A stretch of DNA of 64,000 nucleotides from Harmothoe impar (GCA_947462335.1 OX381714.1:54729800-54793799); one strand, 5' to 3'. Shown: positions 20,421-32,447, counted from the stretch's first letter. Notes: generated by a model not told the origin, from the letters alone. Translations and numbers: made by a program.

Positions 20421-20495
20421 GCATGCATGCATATCATGCCGACCCTCTGAGGAGTGTATCAACCCCATAGGGTCGACATGATGCTTGAATACAGC
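20421..20495. repeat. Dispersed hairpin repeat, copy 1
   Basis: Imperfect inverted repeat, ATCATGCCGACCCT facing AGGGTCGACATGAT, with GGAGTGTATCAACCCC between. Copies are also at 23721-23775 and 31281-31355. It lies inside the 19583-20707 element. Confidence 0.6.
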
Positions 20496-21338
20496 ACTGG
20501 CGAGTTACTGACATAGATATGGTTAATAATGGTCTTAAAGACTGCCTATAAATAATGGCATTTTATAATGGTTGGGACACAAGTATAAGAAATAATAACT
20601 TCCACATTTATTTGTGCATAACCTTGACTCTCCCCAGTGCGACCACCCCGCCATTGCGACCACTTTTGGATAGTCCCAAGGGTGGTCGCAATAGAGGGAG
20701 TTGACTGTATTAGCCGCACCCCTAACTTTGGGAAATCCTATAAGCCTAATAGGGAATCTGAAAACCGTTAATTTAGTACTATCCTATACTTATAAAGACT
20801 CTCGTATAAGCCGCACCCCATATAGGCATGTTTGGTATCAAAAGAAAGTTGGCTCTGACTCGTGTACAAGCCGAGGCTTCTACGTGAGTTTTTACGGTAG
20901 TAGGCAACGCAGTGATAGCTATAATAATATGTTTGAATGGGAAATCCCATATATGGTACATTGCATGGCGGTAGTCAAAAGGGGGAGGGGCGCGGGGAGC
21001 CACCATAAAGGAAAAGAAGGAGACTCCAGACCAGTAATTATAGATAATGAGGAGTCACAGCCAGAGTTTTTGTGGTAGAAGGTCCCTTGGGCCAGATGTC
21101 TCCCATCAGATGTTTGATGGTTGGTAATCCTAGAGAGTGTGGTTTAAGTTAGGTGAAGCTGTGTTTGGAGAACATACTTATTACGCACTGATGAATGACG
21201 ACACCCTTAGCACAGTTGACCTAGCTGGATAATTGCAAGTTGTAAAAGCTCATATCTTGGCACTCCTAGAGCAGCATTCGTAGTCACAGGCTTAAACTAC
21301 ACAGCATGCTTATACTTGGAGTAGAAGCCTGTGTATTA

Positions 21339-21971
21339 CAGTGGCCCAGGAGGGTCAAAACTTTTTGTAAATTTTGAAATTGCAAGTTCACTTCAACTTG
21401 CAAAAAAAATCAAACTTGATTGAGCCCTTGATTGAACCCTTGATTGAGCCCTTGATTGAGCCCTTGATTGGCACTTGATTGAAACTTGATTGGCACCTGA
21501 TTGAGCCTAGATTGGCGCTTGATTGAACCTTGCTGGGCACTTGATTGGCCCTTGATTGGCACTTGATTGCACTTGATTGGCACTTGATCGACACTTGATC
21601 AACACTTGATTGGCACTTGATTGAGATGTGATTGACACTTGATTGAGATGTGATTGACACTTGATAGCATTCATAGGATACATGGAGTGAACTTCAGTGC
21701 TTAAAGATACCTGTCACAAGCTGTTGTTTCCGAATTGGCAGTTGAGAGTTGACAGTAAGTGACTGAAGTTGGAGTTTTCACTTTCAACTTTGACATTTGC
21801 ATTGTTTTTGGTTTGATGTAGTGTTGAAGGATAGCAGTCTCAGGTTGCTTTACTTGAATTGACAGTTGACAGGTGACAGTAAATGGTTGAAGTTGGAGTT
21901 TTCACTTTTTTAGTTGAAGTGAATTTGCAATTACAAAATCTACAAAAAGATTTGACCCTCCTGGGCCACTG
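21339..21971. mobile_element. Tc1/mariner-type non-autonomous element with internal tandem repeats
   Basis: Left end CAGTGGCCCAGGAGGGTC faces the inverted right end GACCCTCCTGGGCCACTG; TA lies at both outer borders (21337-21338, 21972-21973). Inverted similarity continues inward through CTTTTTGTA and AATTGCAA. The interior from 21410 to 21665 is an array of TTGATTGGCAC / TTGATTGAGCCC units. No transposase frame. Confidence 0.75.
21410..21665. repeat. CTTGATTG short tandem array
   Basis: Degenerate repeats of about 12-18 bp built on CACTTGATTGG and CCCTTGATTGAG, inside the 21339-21971 element. Open frames across it are only translations of the repeat. Confidence 0.85.
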
Positions 21972-22546
21972 TAGTACATAGCAGAATGTGCCACAGAGCT
22001 AGACTCCCATCATCTTCCAACCCTAGATGGCCAACCCTGTATTTGGACATAGACGGTAGTGCAGTCCAATTAGTGCTATACAAACAGTGAGGTCACCATC
22101 ATATTTCAACCTCAGATGGTAGCCAAACACATGTTACATTAGCACCATCTAGGGTTGAAAGATGAGGCCAAGAAAAAGAACATGGCTAATAGATTCGGGT
22201 AGGTAGGTCGATTTCTTTTTTGAAAATGAAAATTTGGTTAATTTATTACATTTTAGAAATATTTCGCCAGATTCAACCCCCAAATTTACTCCAAAATATC
22301 CCAGAAAAATCTTTAGGGTTAGGCCATGAAAATAGGGTAGATCGGGTTACCCAAATACAACAATTCTTTTAGGGTTGAAGGCCGTATAGCTCTGTCTTAC
22401 CCTCCGCTATATACAGTCATCTACTCAAAGTATAAGCATGCTGCTCAGTTTAAACCTGTGTTCGGAGTGGAGCTGAGACAATAATCAGCAGGATTCGATT
22501 CGTTGGGGATTGTACAGGATTTGATCTTTACGAGGTTGTGTCCATC

Positions 22547-25500
22547 ATGTGTCTGGCAGGGGCCTGGAGGATGGGCCTTAAGGCAGTGGCTGTTGTGTCC
22601 TTATGTGCTGCAGCTTGTCTTTTCATAGCACATCAAGTGTGTGTAGAGGTATGTATAGTTCTTCCTTCAAAATAGTTGAATTTACCAGATATTGGATCAC
22701 AGAAACGGGTGGACTACAGCGGTAGCAGCAGCATTATTTTGAACTCCCTACCATTGGTCAGGTTGTAAAAACATAATTACCAACAGGATTTAATGGATTG
22801 GAATCATTACAGTCATTTATTATACGATTGGGCTACTCATCGTGCTTTTTAGGTGATATACCCGTGCTGATATCTAGTGATATCGGCACTCTTCCAGGGG
22901 GATATCAGCACATTTCCGGTGGTCCTGAGCAGTTCCGCAAATTCGTTCGCATAAAATCCGACATTTTATGGCGATTCGAACCCTTTACCCCAAGACTTGG
23001 AGACAAACGCTCTACATACCATGCCATCCAGGCGCTGGTAACAGAAGGGGACGAAACAAGGAGTCTATAGGCAGATTTTCAGCCCCGTAGGGCCGTTTTT
23101 TACAGTTACAGAGGAAAAGACATTTTCTGGTATAATTTCTCCGTAAATCCATGTAATTTTTTATCTTTTTTATCATGAAGGTAGAAGTTGGACTTTACTT
23201 ACCTATACGTTAAAATATTCTAGGGCCATTTTTTTATATATATATATTTGCACTTTAAAAATGGTAGGTTTCCAACCAGACTCGATCCGGGGACCCTTGG
23301 TGTGTGAGGCGAACGCGCTAGCTGGCAAGCATTTTTGGCCATGGTGCATGGGGAGGGAAACGCTGCCTATATTTGCCGCCGCGCGAAATACACGCGTCCC
23401 GGCCACGGTGCACCTACACTAGCGCCCTGCTGCTTACTCCAAGCACTGTGAGCCTATAGGCCTCTACCGGGATCGGACTTGTTCCCGCACCCACACTGTT
23501 TACACTCACACCAGCAATCTCGTGAGACCTTGGCTCTGCTCTCGTATTGTAGCCTGTTCCCCGGAAGCTATGGTTTGTGACTGTCTGGTCACTGCCTAAG
23601 TCTCACGATAAGTTGCGAGCACAGAACTAACATGGCTGCCCATACGGAGAGAGAGAGAGGTGCGCGGTGTGAGTGGGATTGCCTGCCTGCGGCCGGCCAC
23701 TGACGTGGGTAGGCCTACTGGGCATCATGGCGACCATTTGGGAGTGTATCAACACCATAGGGTTGGCATGATGCAGTAAGGAGGTAAAATAATCGTGTAA
23801 TAAACCTAATAATGTATGACTTTGAAGGCACTTGTAAGATACACCTCACGCGTGCCTTCAAAGTCATACATTATTGGTTAAATATATTGTAGCGTCCGCC
23901 GTAATTAGGAAGGAGACAGAACTCGTTAAGTACAGTTGAACCGGAGATGCTTTATTGCCCTGGCTCTCCTTGGCCACACCAGCAAAGTCTTGTCGGAGAT
24001 CCTCTCTGCTTCAAGCGTCAAACCAGACTGACTGAACCCTCTGTCCCCCCCTTCCTTATCTAGCTTGATGATGTTTCTCCGACGTCGGAAAAATACCAAG
24101 TGGAAAAAAGGGGACACAGGCGACAGCATTTACATAAGGGTTTTGAAATCTGATGGACCAAGACATTTCAATAAGTTTCTAATTTATTCTAGCCTTTATT
24201 CTAGCCTCTTCTCAGGGAGAGGGCCACTAGTCACTACTATATAGAAAGTGGAGTGAAATCATGGGACATTTAGATCCAGGGCATACATGTACACACCTTT
24301 CATGGTCCTTTCTTGAACGGTTCAACAATATTAGCATCCACATGATTTTAGGCACATTTTACTGTGCTTAGTTGCCCATCACTAACTTTCCACACAATGT
24401 TTTGTCTATAATTATAGAACTCACCTGTTTGGCAAGATGTGGTGCTGAGGAGCTACATACCAACAGTTGTAAGTGGGAAGGAGGTCCCATTAATAACCTT
24501 AAGACGGTGAGTAGTCTGTACATTACATACGTACTGTGGAAATTTGTATTTGGCTTCTATGTGTCTATCATGTCTATAGTATAGAGTGTAAGCGAGGAAA
24601 TTTTCTAAAATGTTAGAGATAAAAATAGTTCAATATATCCTGTAGACATCCAACTTTGAAGTATTCAAGGTAAATCTCATATCAGCATCCACAGCTAATG
24701 GCACTACGGCCAGTCTTTTCCCTGCAATTCTTCAGGCAATTCTCACATACAGGGTAACACTATTCATTATCACTATTAGTGTGATAAGTTGCCTTTCATT
24801 TGATTCTTGAATAATAAGATTGTACTCCGATATCCGGGCCTGCAAAAAATAAGCCGGGCCTGCAAAATGAAATATCTGCAGGACCGAATGTCCTGCATGG
24901 TGAAAATGTTTTCGTATAGACTGGAATTCTGGGTCATTTAGAGAGCTTTAAACTACAATGAACTGGATAAAATACCTCCCTAATAAGCTGACCCCCCACT
25001 TTGAGGAGACACTATAAGCCAAATCAAGCCAAAAATCCCCCCAAAAAGGTTGGCTTATCAGAGAGGTTTTACAGTACATGTATAGTGCTGCATGGGCCTT
25101 TCAGCACTTTCACACCTACACTTTCAGGGGAGGTCAAAACCTTTACGCCCCTACCAAACCCACCACCAACCCCAATCGGTGATAATCTTGACAAAAATCA
25201 GATCAGCATTTCCCAAGTGCCACTATCAACATTTGCAGTGTTTTTAATCTAATGTCTGTACACTGGTTGCCACATCAGTGAGTGCAGGGCTGGTATAGGG
25301 GGTGGTGGATACATCAGTGAGCATGGGCTAGTTGTCCATATATATGGAGTGACACAACACTCAGTCATAGGGTACTAGGGAGATTAACTTCAATGTACCC
25401 CATCTTCATTGTAGTATGACCTCCCAGGTGCAGGCTGAGTGCACAAACTGGATGTATTTCGGGCCTCACTGGGTAGATAAGGATGGTGGGTGGCCTGTCT

Positions 25501-27206
25501 GTATGGCCAGGGCTTTTATACCAAAGAGACCATGCACAGTCTACTCGTTTGGGTGAGATTTATCTTCTTTTCAGTTTAATGATTAATGATTTAAAAAAGA
25601 TTATATTTCACTTCACAAACTTGTATGGGTATTTTAGATATTACAGGTTTTCTTTGACCAACTTCATAACTTTCTTTGTATGACATGTGGGCTTTCCTCT
25701 AGTTTTGTCTGTCATTTCCTTCTTACACCAGCCTGTGAGTTGTCGCATGTAAAACACGATGTTTCATCATGTATTTCTTTCCCATCAAGGATCAAGTATG
25801 ATTGGGCCTTTGATGATGCTTATCGGAAGAGGTTCGGATGTACTTTAAGGACCTTTGATCCAAGGTAGTACAACTCATACGTGGCAATCATGCAAATTTA
25901 GGCAATGCTGGATGAATAGTCAATCAATGCCTGGCACTTCCTCCTGAGTACATATGTATTTGCCCCTCTTTGAAATGGATCAGATAATGCTTGTAAATAG
26001 AGTCTTTATGGTAGAATTTGGGCAAGCTAGACCCCTAAGAATTATAGTTAGACTAGCACTAGTTCAGCCTGAGAGTATTAGGGGCATTGATTACTCACAG
26101 GGGCATGAAAAACTGCACAGCTACATTCTCCACCATTATGTCATCAAAATATGTTAATACCATTTGAAGAGAATTAACCAATAATTACTTGAGATTAATT
26201 AATTCACTCAAATCAATTAAAACAATGTGGTTTCATTACTTGGTAAGCCCCAGCTGGTTCATATTTCCCTGAGCCCGCATCTGGCACAGGCTCAACTTGT
26301 GAGGAAACACTCAGTGTGGAGAGATAATCATGAATTGTCTATGTTTCCCTTCAGTATGGGTAAGACAGTGGAGCATGAACACAGACCGGGTGTGTACTTC
26401 TACCCCCTGGGGCTGTCTGACAGACAGGAGGTGGACCCCCGGGGGTGGAGTATGGACAGCTTCAGTGGATTCTTGAAACGGTTTGGGGACAAGGATGTAA
26501 GTATTATGGGTGTTTTAACCCTTAAATTAATAGCCCCATAGTTATGTGCTATATCATCATGATGCATAAGTGCATGATATCAACTCTTGTGTATCATCCC
26601 AATAGGGGCGAACTGATGCATGGATGCACTACTGGCAGCACAAATTAGTAACCTTACACCTTTCTAACAATGTATATACATATGATTTATGGGATTTCTC
26701 CTTTCTTTCTTTGGGTGAGTAGGGAGGCATTAATCGAAATTGGAAATCAATTGGGGAGGGAGGAGGTCAATATCAATTCAAGCACTTTGGTTTGAAGGGG
26801 ATTGTTGGGGAAAAATCTTTCATTAGATAACCCACATAAGTGAGGTTTTCATTCAAGTACTAAATGGGTAAAGAATAGTACAATGTGTTTTTCTTTTTTT
26901 CAGAAAATAATTCCATACTTGAAATTTGATGTTGAGCTCTCTGAGTGGAGAGTTTTGGACAATATGTTATCTGATGGCAGCCTTAAAAACGTAATGCAAC
27001 TCGCCTTTGAGCTCCACATTCCCCAGAGGGGAAATACTACAGAATATTTCAGGCTCCTCAAAGGGTTGGAAGCTCAAGGCTTCCGACGTTGGTTTGGCCA
27101 TCATCATTTCATTCACTTCAGTCGCTACTTCAAATTTCGCTTTCAAAGTGACCAAGTTTATCTAAATATTAATTTTCTACCTGGTGGTAATCAGTATCTA
27201 AATTGA
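22547..27206 (+). CDS. METTL24-like methyltransferase (Methyltransf_22 family), six exons
   Basis: Proposed coding exons: 22547-22648, 24418-24468, 25428-25552, 25790-25864, 26355-26496 and 26904-27206, all with GT/AG borders and matching phases, giving 265 aa. Exon 1 encodes a short N-terminus with a hydrophobic anchor (VAVVSLCAAACLFIAHQV), suggesting a type II membrane protein of the secretory pathway. Later exons match the METTL24 family order: ECTNWMYFG, CTVYSFG (SAM-binding motif I region), WAFDDAY, CTLRTFDP, then WSMDSFSGFL and the motif LKFDVELSEWRVL. In relatives this last motif is usually LKxDIEGxEW, so the glycine is replaced here. Exon 2 is short and its donor (GTAAGT) was preferred over one 38 bp downstream because it keeps phase. 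A second exon 3 acceptor lies 6 bp further in. A possible AATAAA is at 27627. Substrate unknown. Confidence 0.75.
23264..23330 (-). repeat. tRNA-Val-like fragment (SINE remnant) in intron 1
   Basis: The minus strand contains GCGTTCGCCTCACAC followed by GGTCCCCGGATCGAGTCT, closely like the anticodon arm (CAC) and T arm of animal tRNA-Val. The 5' half is not a proper tRNA, so this is probably a tRNA-derived SINE piece. It lies in the first intron of the METTL24-like gene. Confidence 0.45.
23721..23775. repeat. Dispersed hairpin repeat, copy 2
   Basis: GCATCATGGCGACC faces GGTTGGCATGATGC with GGGAGTGTATCAACACC between. Same family as 20421-20495 and 31281-31355. Confidence 0.55.
23808..23875. 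repeat. Perfect 24-bp inverted repeat (hairpin)
   Basis: Arms 23808-23831 and 23852-23875 are exact reverse complements around a 20-base loop. The arm contains ATGTATGACTTTGAAGGCAC. It lies in intron 1 of the METTL24-like gene. Confidence 0.85.
24965..25078. mobile_element. Small MITE, CCGTAAAACC-related ends
   Basis: AAAATACCTCCCTAATAAGC at the left faces GGCTTATCAGAGAGGTTTTACAGTA at the right, an imperfect inverted repeat resembling the ends of the 19549-20897 and 60044-60268 elements. In intron 2 of the METTL24-like gene. Confidence 0.5.
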
Positions 27207-29357
27207 CTTGTGCAAGACATCTTATTGCACAAATGTTAGTAGGTCAAAAAATTGGATTATTGGGTGCTATCATGTTCATGTTGGAGAGATTTCTTGCAAA
27301 TCTAAGAGGGTCAAGCAGGGAAATCCATTAAAAAATGTTTATAATTGTCTCAATCACCAAAGATCTCATATGCATAAACACAACCATTCTTTTGTGTACA
27401 GAAATATTTCTCTCAGAGATTCGATACCTTAACATACCATGCTTATTGTGCAGCTAAAAATGGATATTTGTCATCGCAATAGGGGAGGATACCATCTTTA
27501 GATAAAACATAATTAAAAGTTGAAATCTGTACAGTGACTGTCAGGTCCTTAGATCAGTGGTCAGGGCTCGGGAGCCGGTACCAAACTGCGAATGGGGTTC
27601 ATCATTCAGTCAATGAATCAGCACAAAATAAAGTATGTACAATGTATATCATTCATTTTGATTTATTTTTTACAGCATTTATAAATGTGCAACACTTTCT
27701 TTTTGAGGTCATATTGGATACATGGATAACTACAAGTTTTTACTAATCGATAGGCTAAGTCTGTTTCAAGATTAAAAAATATATGAGAGAAAGAATGGGA
27801 TAACACTTTTATTACAAATATGGCCGGTTTTCACATGTAGGCCTACTCAACGGAATGGACGCTCTGTTTGGCTGGATTCCTGAAAGTAAAAAAGAAAATA
27901 ATCAGTGCATGCAATCAGAATTGATTGATTTTGACTTATTGTATTTAAGTATCTCTAGTTTGATGATGAATTCTCTGGAATGCAGTGTTCAATTCATAAC
28001 CTCTAAATATTTTGTTATATATCAGGGGCTCTGCCCCCGAACCCACTTTTCTATCTTCCTTTTTCTTTGTGAAACTGATAATACAACTATAACCAAGCCC
28101 ATTTTAAAAAATCACTATTTTATAATGATTTTTTAAAAACTTTTCTGGGTTGTTCAAGCCATTTCTCTAAATAGTGATTTTCTTTTTGTCGTCAACCACA
28201 AAAATTATTGTTGTCAACTGTCAATATTGGCCGAGGAGGGTCACCGTTTTGCTGTCAATGCTGTGTATTCATACACTGCCAGAACTACATACTCTCCAAG
28301 CACCGTGTCCTGTTTCAATACATAGAAATAGGACACTCTCTTGCAGCCAATAGGAAGCCTTGTTTCATTCCCCAAACAGGAGAGATGGGGAGTGGCTAAA
28401 TGTAAGCGGTTCTCAATAGAATGAAAGGCCATGAGCCTATGTTCTGGATGTGGTGGATATGGTGAGTCGTTGTATAAGTGTTACAAGTCAAAGGCAGGGT
28501 AACTATCCAAGGCGTCAGCCGAGGATAATTAGCATAGTGGGAGGCTTACAACACTTATGCAGTGACTTATGCATATCCATATCTGACGTATACCCAGTGA
28601 TTGGTTTGTAATGGGTTTGTACATGTTATACAGACAGGCAGTTTCTCTTGTTCTACCAACCACCTGTGCTATAAACATGCATACTTACAAACAAACATGA
28701 CATGCAGTTCCCCATCTACACAGCCTCACATGCCACAGTATCGGGCCCCCACTGTAAGTTTACAGTCTGGGTAATGCACTTAGGCCTACGCTGTACTACA
28801 TAGGCCTACCCTGCTACTGTATACTAGTATCAAGACTCAGAAGATTGTGGGTTCAAATCCCACTGTGGCTCAACTTGAAGTATTGTTGATATCTGCATTA
28901 TGAACATGAATTAAACTAATCTACCTATTCACATATTTAATAGATAATATGATATGTCAATATAAGTGGTTCAAATGGGTTAAATCAGTAATGTCAAAAA
29001 CACACTACCTGTTCTGCCATGATGCATGGGATTCTAACCTATGATCCTCATTTAAAAATATCCTGGGAATCTGGATCATTTTCTTAAGATATAAATCCGT
29101 CCAGGCACATTGGGCCTGGAGTGCTCAAGGCTGCACATGTATATCATAGATCCAGTGCCACGTGTACAACCAGTACTCACTGATGAGAGTAACATAGTTA
29201 GAAGGTACCTGTCCCTTATACATGGCGCATGATTCTTTCTTATTGCAAATCATGAGTACTGCATTATTTTCTACCTGTGTGTCAGCATGTCTAGAGCTGC
29301 CTGCTTTATATTATAAGTATACATAACCTCACCTGTGAGTCTGGTATATAGATCAGG
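27207..29357. other. No gene seen; repeat fragments
   Basis: Non-coding stretch downstream of the METTL24-like gene. It holds a dispersed 62-bp repeat (27527-27588), an AT-rich palindrome near 28102-28138 and a weak inverted repeat near 28455-28585. Near 28850-28870 there is a tRNA T-arm-like sequence (GTGGGTTCAAATCCCAC) without a recognisable tRNA 5' half. Confidence 0.5.
27527..27588 (+). repeat. Dispersed 62-bp repeat, copy 1
   Basis: CTGTACAGTGACTGTCAGG...GGTACCAAACTG; the same sequence with few differences lies at 30172-30234 in the same orientation. Confidence 0.75.
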
Positions 29358-29520
29358 GATACATAGGGCACCACTCACCTGTCCTCTCCTGTGGCTGCAG
29401 GTGTACTATTGAGCGGACACCAGACGGTACCATGTTACAGTCTAGATAGTGTCTCTGCCTGGCTGCCTCCAATGGCCTTATTGTAAGGCTCCTAAATGTA
29501 ACATTACCCGTAATGCTAAC
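29358..29520 (+). repeat. Diverged ~165-bp repeat, copy 1
   Basis: Shares CCACTCACCTGTCCT, CTGCCTGGCTGCC and ATTACCC blocks in the same order with 31030-31196. It is an old dispersed repeat of unknown type. Confidence 0.6.
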
Positions 29521-30171
29521 TACTACTGCTGAATTTAGGAGCCACATGTGTATACTATTTCATATGGGTTCTAATATGGATCGTCAGGGGCTAAATCTCC
29601 TAGCAGATGTATATTGGTAGGTAATGAGAGTTAGAAGATGGTTAGAAGGCAGATTAGCATTAACATTAAGTTAATAATATTGCGTATAAAACTGTTCAAA
29701 CCACCACAGAGAGAAGAAAAGCAATGGTGGACTCTCATTTCAGAGTCTGGCAATGCTAGACTCTTGAGCCTTGAAAGAGGCCCACAAAGATTTCAGGCTC
29801 CAGTGTTGCAAGACTCTGATAAACTACCCTCACCTGAGAGTCAGGCAGTGCTTGACCCTCAGGTGAGGGTAGTTTTAGCGACAATGACTCTCACTTTTCT
29901 GTGTGTGTAGTGCCTTCAGAACTGGTGCAATACCCAACTAAACCCTATGGAAATAACTATGCACCCCAGACTATACAGACTCTGTATACCATTTGCCTGT
30001 TTAAGCGCCCCTGTGCTTATAGATTTCAAGTTCTGCACTTATACAGAGGCCTGCGCTTATATAAGTCCCTTTAAAGACGGATTTTGGGTTTCAGAGGGGT
30101 CCTAGAACTGTGCTTAAACGATATTTGTGCTTATTGGAGATCCCTGCACTTAAATGGGCCATTCCAGTAGT

Positions 30172-30234
30172 CTGTACAGTGATTGTCAGGTCATTAGATC
30201 AGGTGGTCAGGGCTCGGGAGCCGGTACCAAACTG
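30172..30234 (+). repeat. Dispersed 62-bp repeat, copy 2
   Basis: Matches 27527-27588, including GGTCAGGGCTCGGGAGCC and GGTACCAAACTG. Confidence 0.75.
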
Positions 30235-31029
30235 TATGTGATCATCATCCAGTCACTAAATTATACAGGCTTCAAATAACATCTTATATCTGATAAAACG
30301 ATGTTATTCATTTGTCTATTCAAAGCTCTACACTACGCCTCAGAGTTGACAACAACACCGCCCCTCCTGGCCAGGGTCACCCCCTTGTTGGTAAATAGTG
30401 ACCACACCCTTTTAGTCCAGTCAAATTATTATATGGATATATACACAATACAATAGTCTCGTACAGAATCCTTATGATTAAGAGAAAAAGAACGCTAGCT
30501 GTTTATCATTTTGTGGTTGTTTTCAAACTAGAATAGGTCTACAGTTTCTGCTAGTAGGATGACCTTGGGCTAAGGTTAGACATCAAAATATTGGCCAAAT
30601 TTAGAGTTCTACGTCCATAATCATTAAATGTACAGCATAAAAGATAGTCTCTTTTCCCAAGGATTCAGAAAAGCCATAGTATAAAACTATTGCAATTTGT
30701 TTTGGGGTTAACCCTATATGACATTCATTAGACTGGACTGTGAGCGTAAGTTGAGGGGGGTCTTTCCATTTTGCCATGGTTTGTATTTCACATCTTACCA
30801 ACTCCGCCTTACTTATATCTATCATTATAACACTGCATTACGAAGATTGTAAAGTCTTATGGCAATAAGGGATATGTTGATGTTTCCAAAAGAAAGTGGT
30901 GCCAAGTTGGCATCCCTGGATTATCACCTTCCTATTTGGCTGCATATCTACTACATACCTTTCTATCCAATATCACTATCTTGATAATATAACCTTACAT
31001 GGGTGTGCTATATACTTGATGGATCTGTA

Positions 31030-31196
31030 TACAGGTGATACATGGTATACCACTCACCTGTCCTGTGTGGTGCCTGTGGGTCTAGTAATGACGAGACGCC
31101 AGACTCTGGCACCAAGTTATGGTCTATATGGGGTTTCTGCCTGGCTGCCCCCAGTGGCCTCATTGTTAGGTTGCTAAATACTACATTACCCTGACC
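31030..31196 (+). repeat. Diverged ~165-bp repeat, copy 2
   Basis: Second copy of the repeat at 29358-29520, with several indels. Confidence 0.6.
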
Positions 31197-31280
31197 CAAC
31201 TATAAGGGATGCATAGCTCTTTGATGTACTATGCTCTTTGTCATCCTGTGTGTAGTACTGGTGAGTCCTTTTTTGCCAGT

Positions 31281-31355
31281 GCTGCATTCATTCATCATGC
31301 CTACCCTTTGGGAGAGTATCAACCTTGTGGGGTCAGCATGATACGTGAATGCAGC
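31281..31355. repeat. Dispersed hairpin repeat, copy 3
   Basis: GCTGCATTCA...ATCATGCCTACCC faces GGGTCAGCATGAT..GTGAATGCAGC. This is the best-preserved copy, with a stem extended by TGCATTCA/TGAATGCA. Confidence 0.65.
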
Positions 31356-31799
31356 CCTGGTGAGTTACACAGCAAGGCTGCATGCATACATGATGACAAC
31401 AAAAGGCTTTAAAGCACTATGTGTCCCTTAAAGGGTTAATACCGATGCCACAGTACTGGTGTATTTCGGAACCTCTAAGGGTGTCTATATTTTATGTGAG
31501 AGCTGATGCGATTCGATTGAGACTGAATCACCCAACAGATGTTTTTTCGGGGGATAATGGGGGTTAAAGTTAGGCTTGACTGAGTTTAGAGATATATTGA
31601 AATATTCATATAGAATACATGTAGTACACAAGGGTACCAACCAATTCTTATTGCACAAGGGTCTCCGTTTTGCTATCATTTGGGGTTTACATCTAACCTC
31701 GACTATGATAAGTATCAATACAAATAATATCAAACGATCATTTAGAATCCCAGCAAATTAGTTTGACTTTGTGTCTAGAACGTGTACCTTGTGTGACTA

Positions 31800-32440
31800 T
31801 TGTCCTATGTAACTAATTGGCACAATATGACACTATACACCATGGAACAAGAAGTGGCACATATTCACACAGCATTGTGTACCATAGCACAAAAATTGGC
31901 ACAAACCATATTGTTCCACTTTAAAAAGAAAAAGAAAAGAAAGGGGAAAGTAATGGTTTGTAATGTGGAAAGTAATACTCATTTATATTTAGAGGTCGGC
32001 ACAGGGTACTATAGCAGAAATCTGTTATTGCACCCCCCCTCTTTCCTTCTATCGTACCTTGTAAAACCTTTCGTGTAATTGCTCAATTAACTATCATTAT
32101 GTTGGTTATATCGTGACACAGGTTTTTACTGAGAACTAGCTATTAGTTAGAGCTTCGTGTACCACTGAATACAATATATCAAGTCAATTGTGATGGCTAC
32201 TGCTTGATTTATATGGGATATGTATGGCTCAATTATATCTAAGACAAGTAGGAATTTTTCTGTATGTATATGTGGTTTTTATTCTTGTTGGGTAACATAT
32301 TCCCGCCATACGTTAATATGATTGTATATTGATTGAAACACACCTTAGTTGATTCCACCATTACTCACCAGGGGACAACCCCCCACTCAACATTGTATTC
32401 CTGCCTTCACATCAGACGCTATCCAGGTTCCATAAGGGAC
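31800..32440. other. No gene seen
   Basis: AT-rich non-coding DNA; short open frames lack recognisable motifs. Confidence 0.4.
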
Positions 32441-32447
32441 CACTACT

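Larger units (their letters stand above)
19583..20707. mobile_element. CAGTC-type MITE enlarged by a minisatellite
   Basis: Begins CAGTCAACTCCCTCCTA and ends with the inverted form AGAGGGAGTTGACTG; TA on both sides. It is the same family as 800-979 but 1.1 kb long because of an internal tandem array and other unique sequence. It sits inside the CCGTAAAACC-type element. Confidence 0.75.
19549..20897. mobile_element. MITE with CCGTAAAACC ends, host of a nested MITE
   Basis: CCGTAAAACCTCTCGTATAAGCC at the left faces an inverted, imperfect copy ending TTTTACGG at the right; TA flanks both ends. It was split by the CAGTC-type MITE at 19583-20707. A relative with the same ends is at 60044-60268, and another probable relative lies around 24965-25078. 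Confidence 0.6.

Noticed and set aside
21388..21660. 90-codon open frame rich in S, Q and N
   Set aside because: It is a translation of the CTTGATTG tandem array.
22798..23070. 90-codon open frame in the METTL24-like region as an extra exon
   Set aside because: It does not match the family, its ends lack fitting splice phases, and it lies between exons 1 and 2 that join in phase without it.
23889..24134. Solo LTR (TGTAGCG...TTTACA)
   Set aside because: TG..CA ends could be chance; no target duplication and no second copy in the window.
24646..24669. 24-bp extra exon of the METTL24-like gene
   Set aside because: It has AG and GT borders but would break the reading phase into exon 3 at 25428.
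28849..28885. tRNA gene at the GTGGGTTCAAATCCCAC motif
   Set aside because: Only the T arm is convincing; no D arm or acceptor partner upstream.
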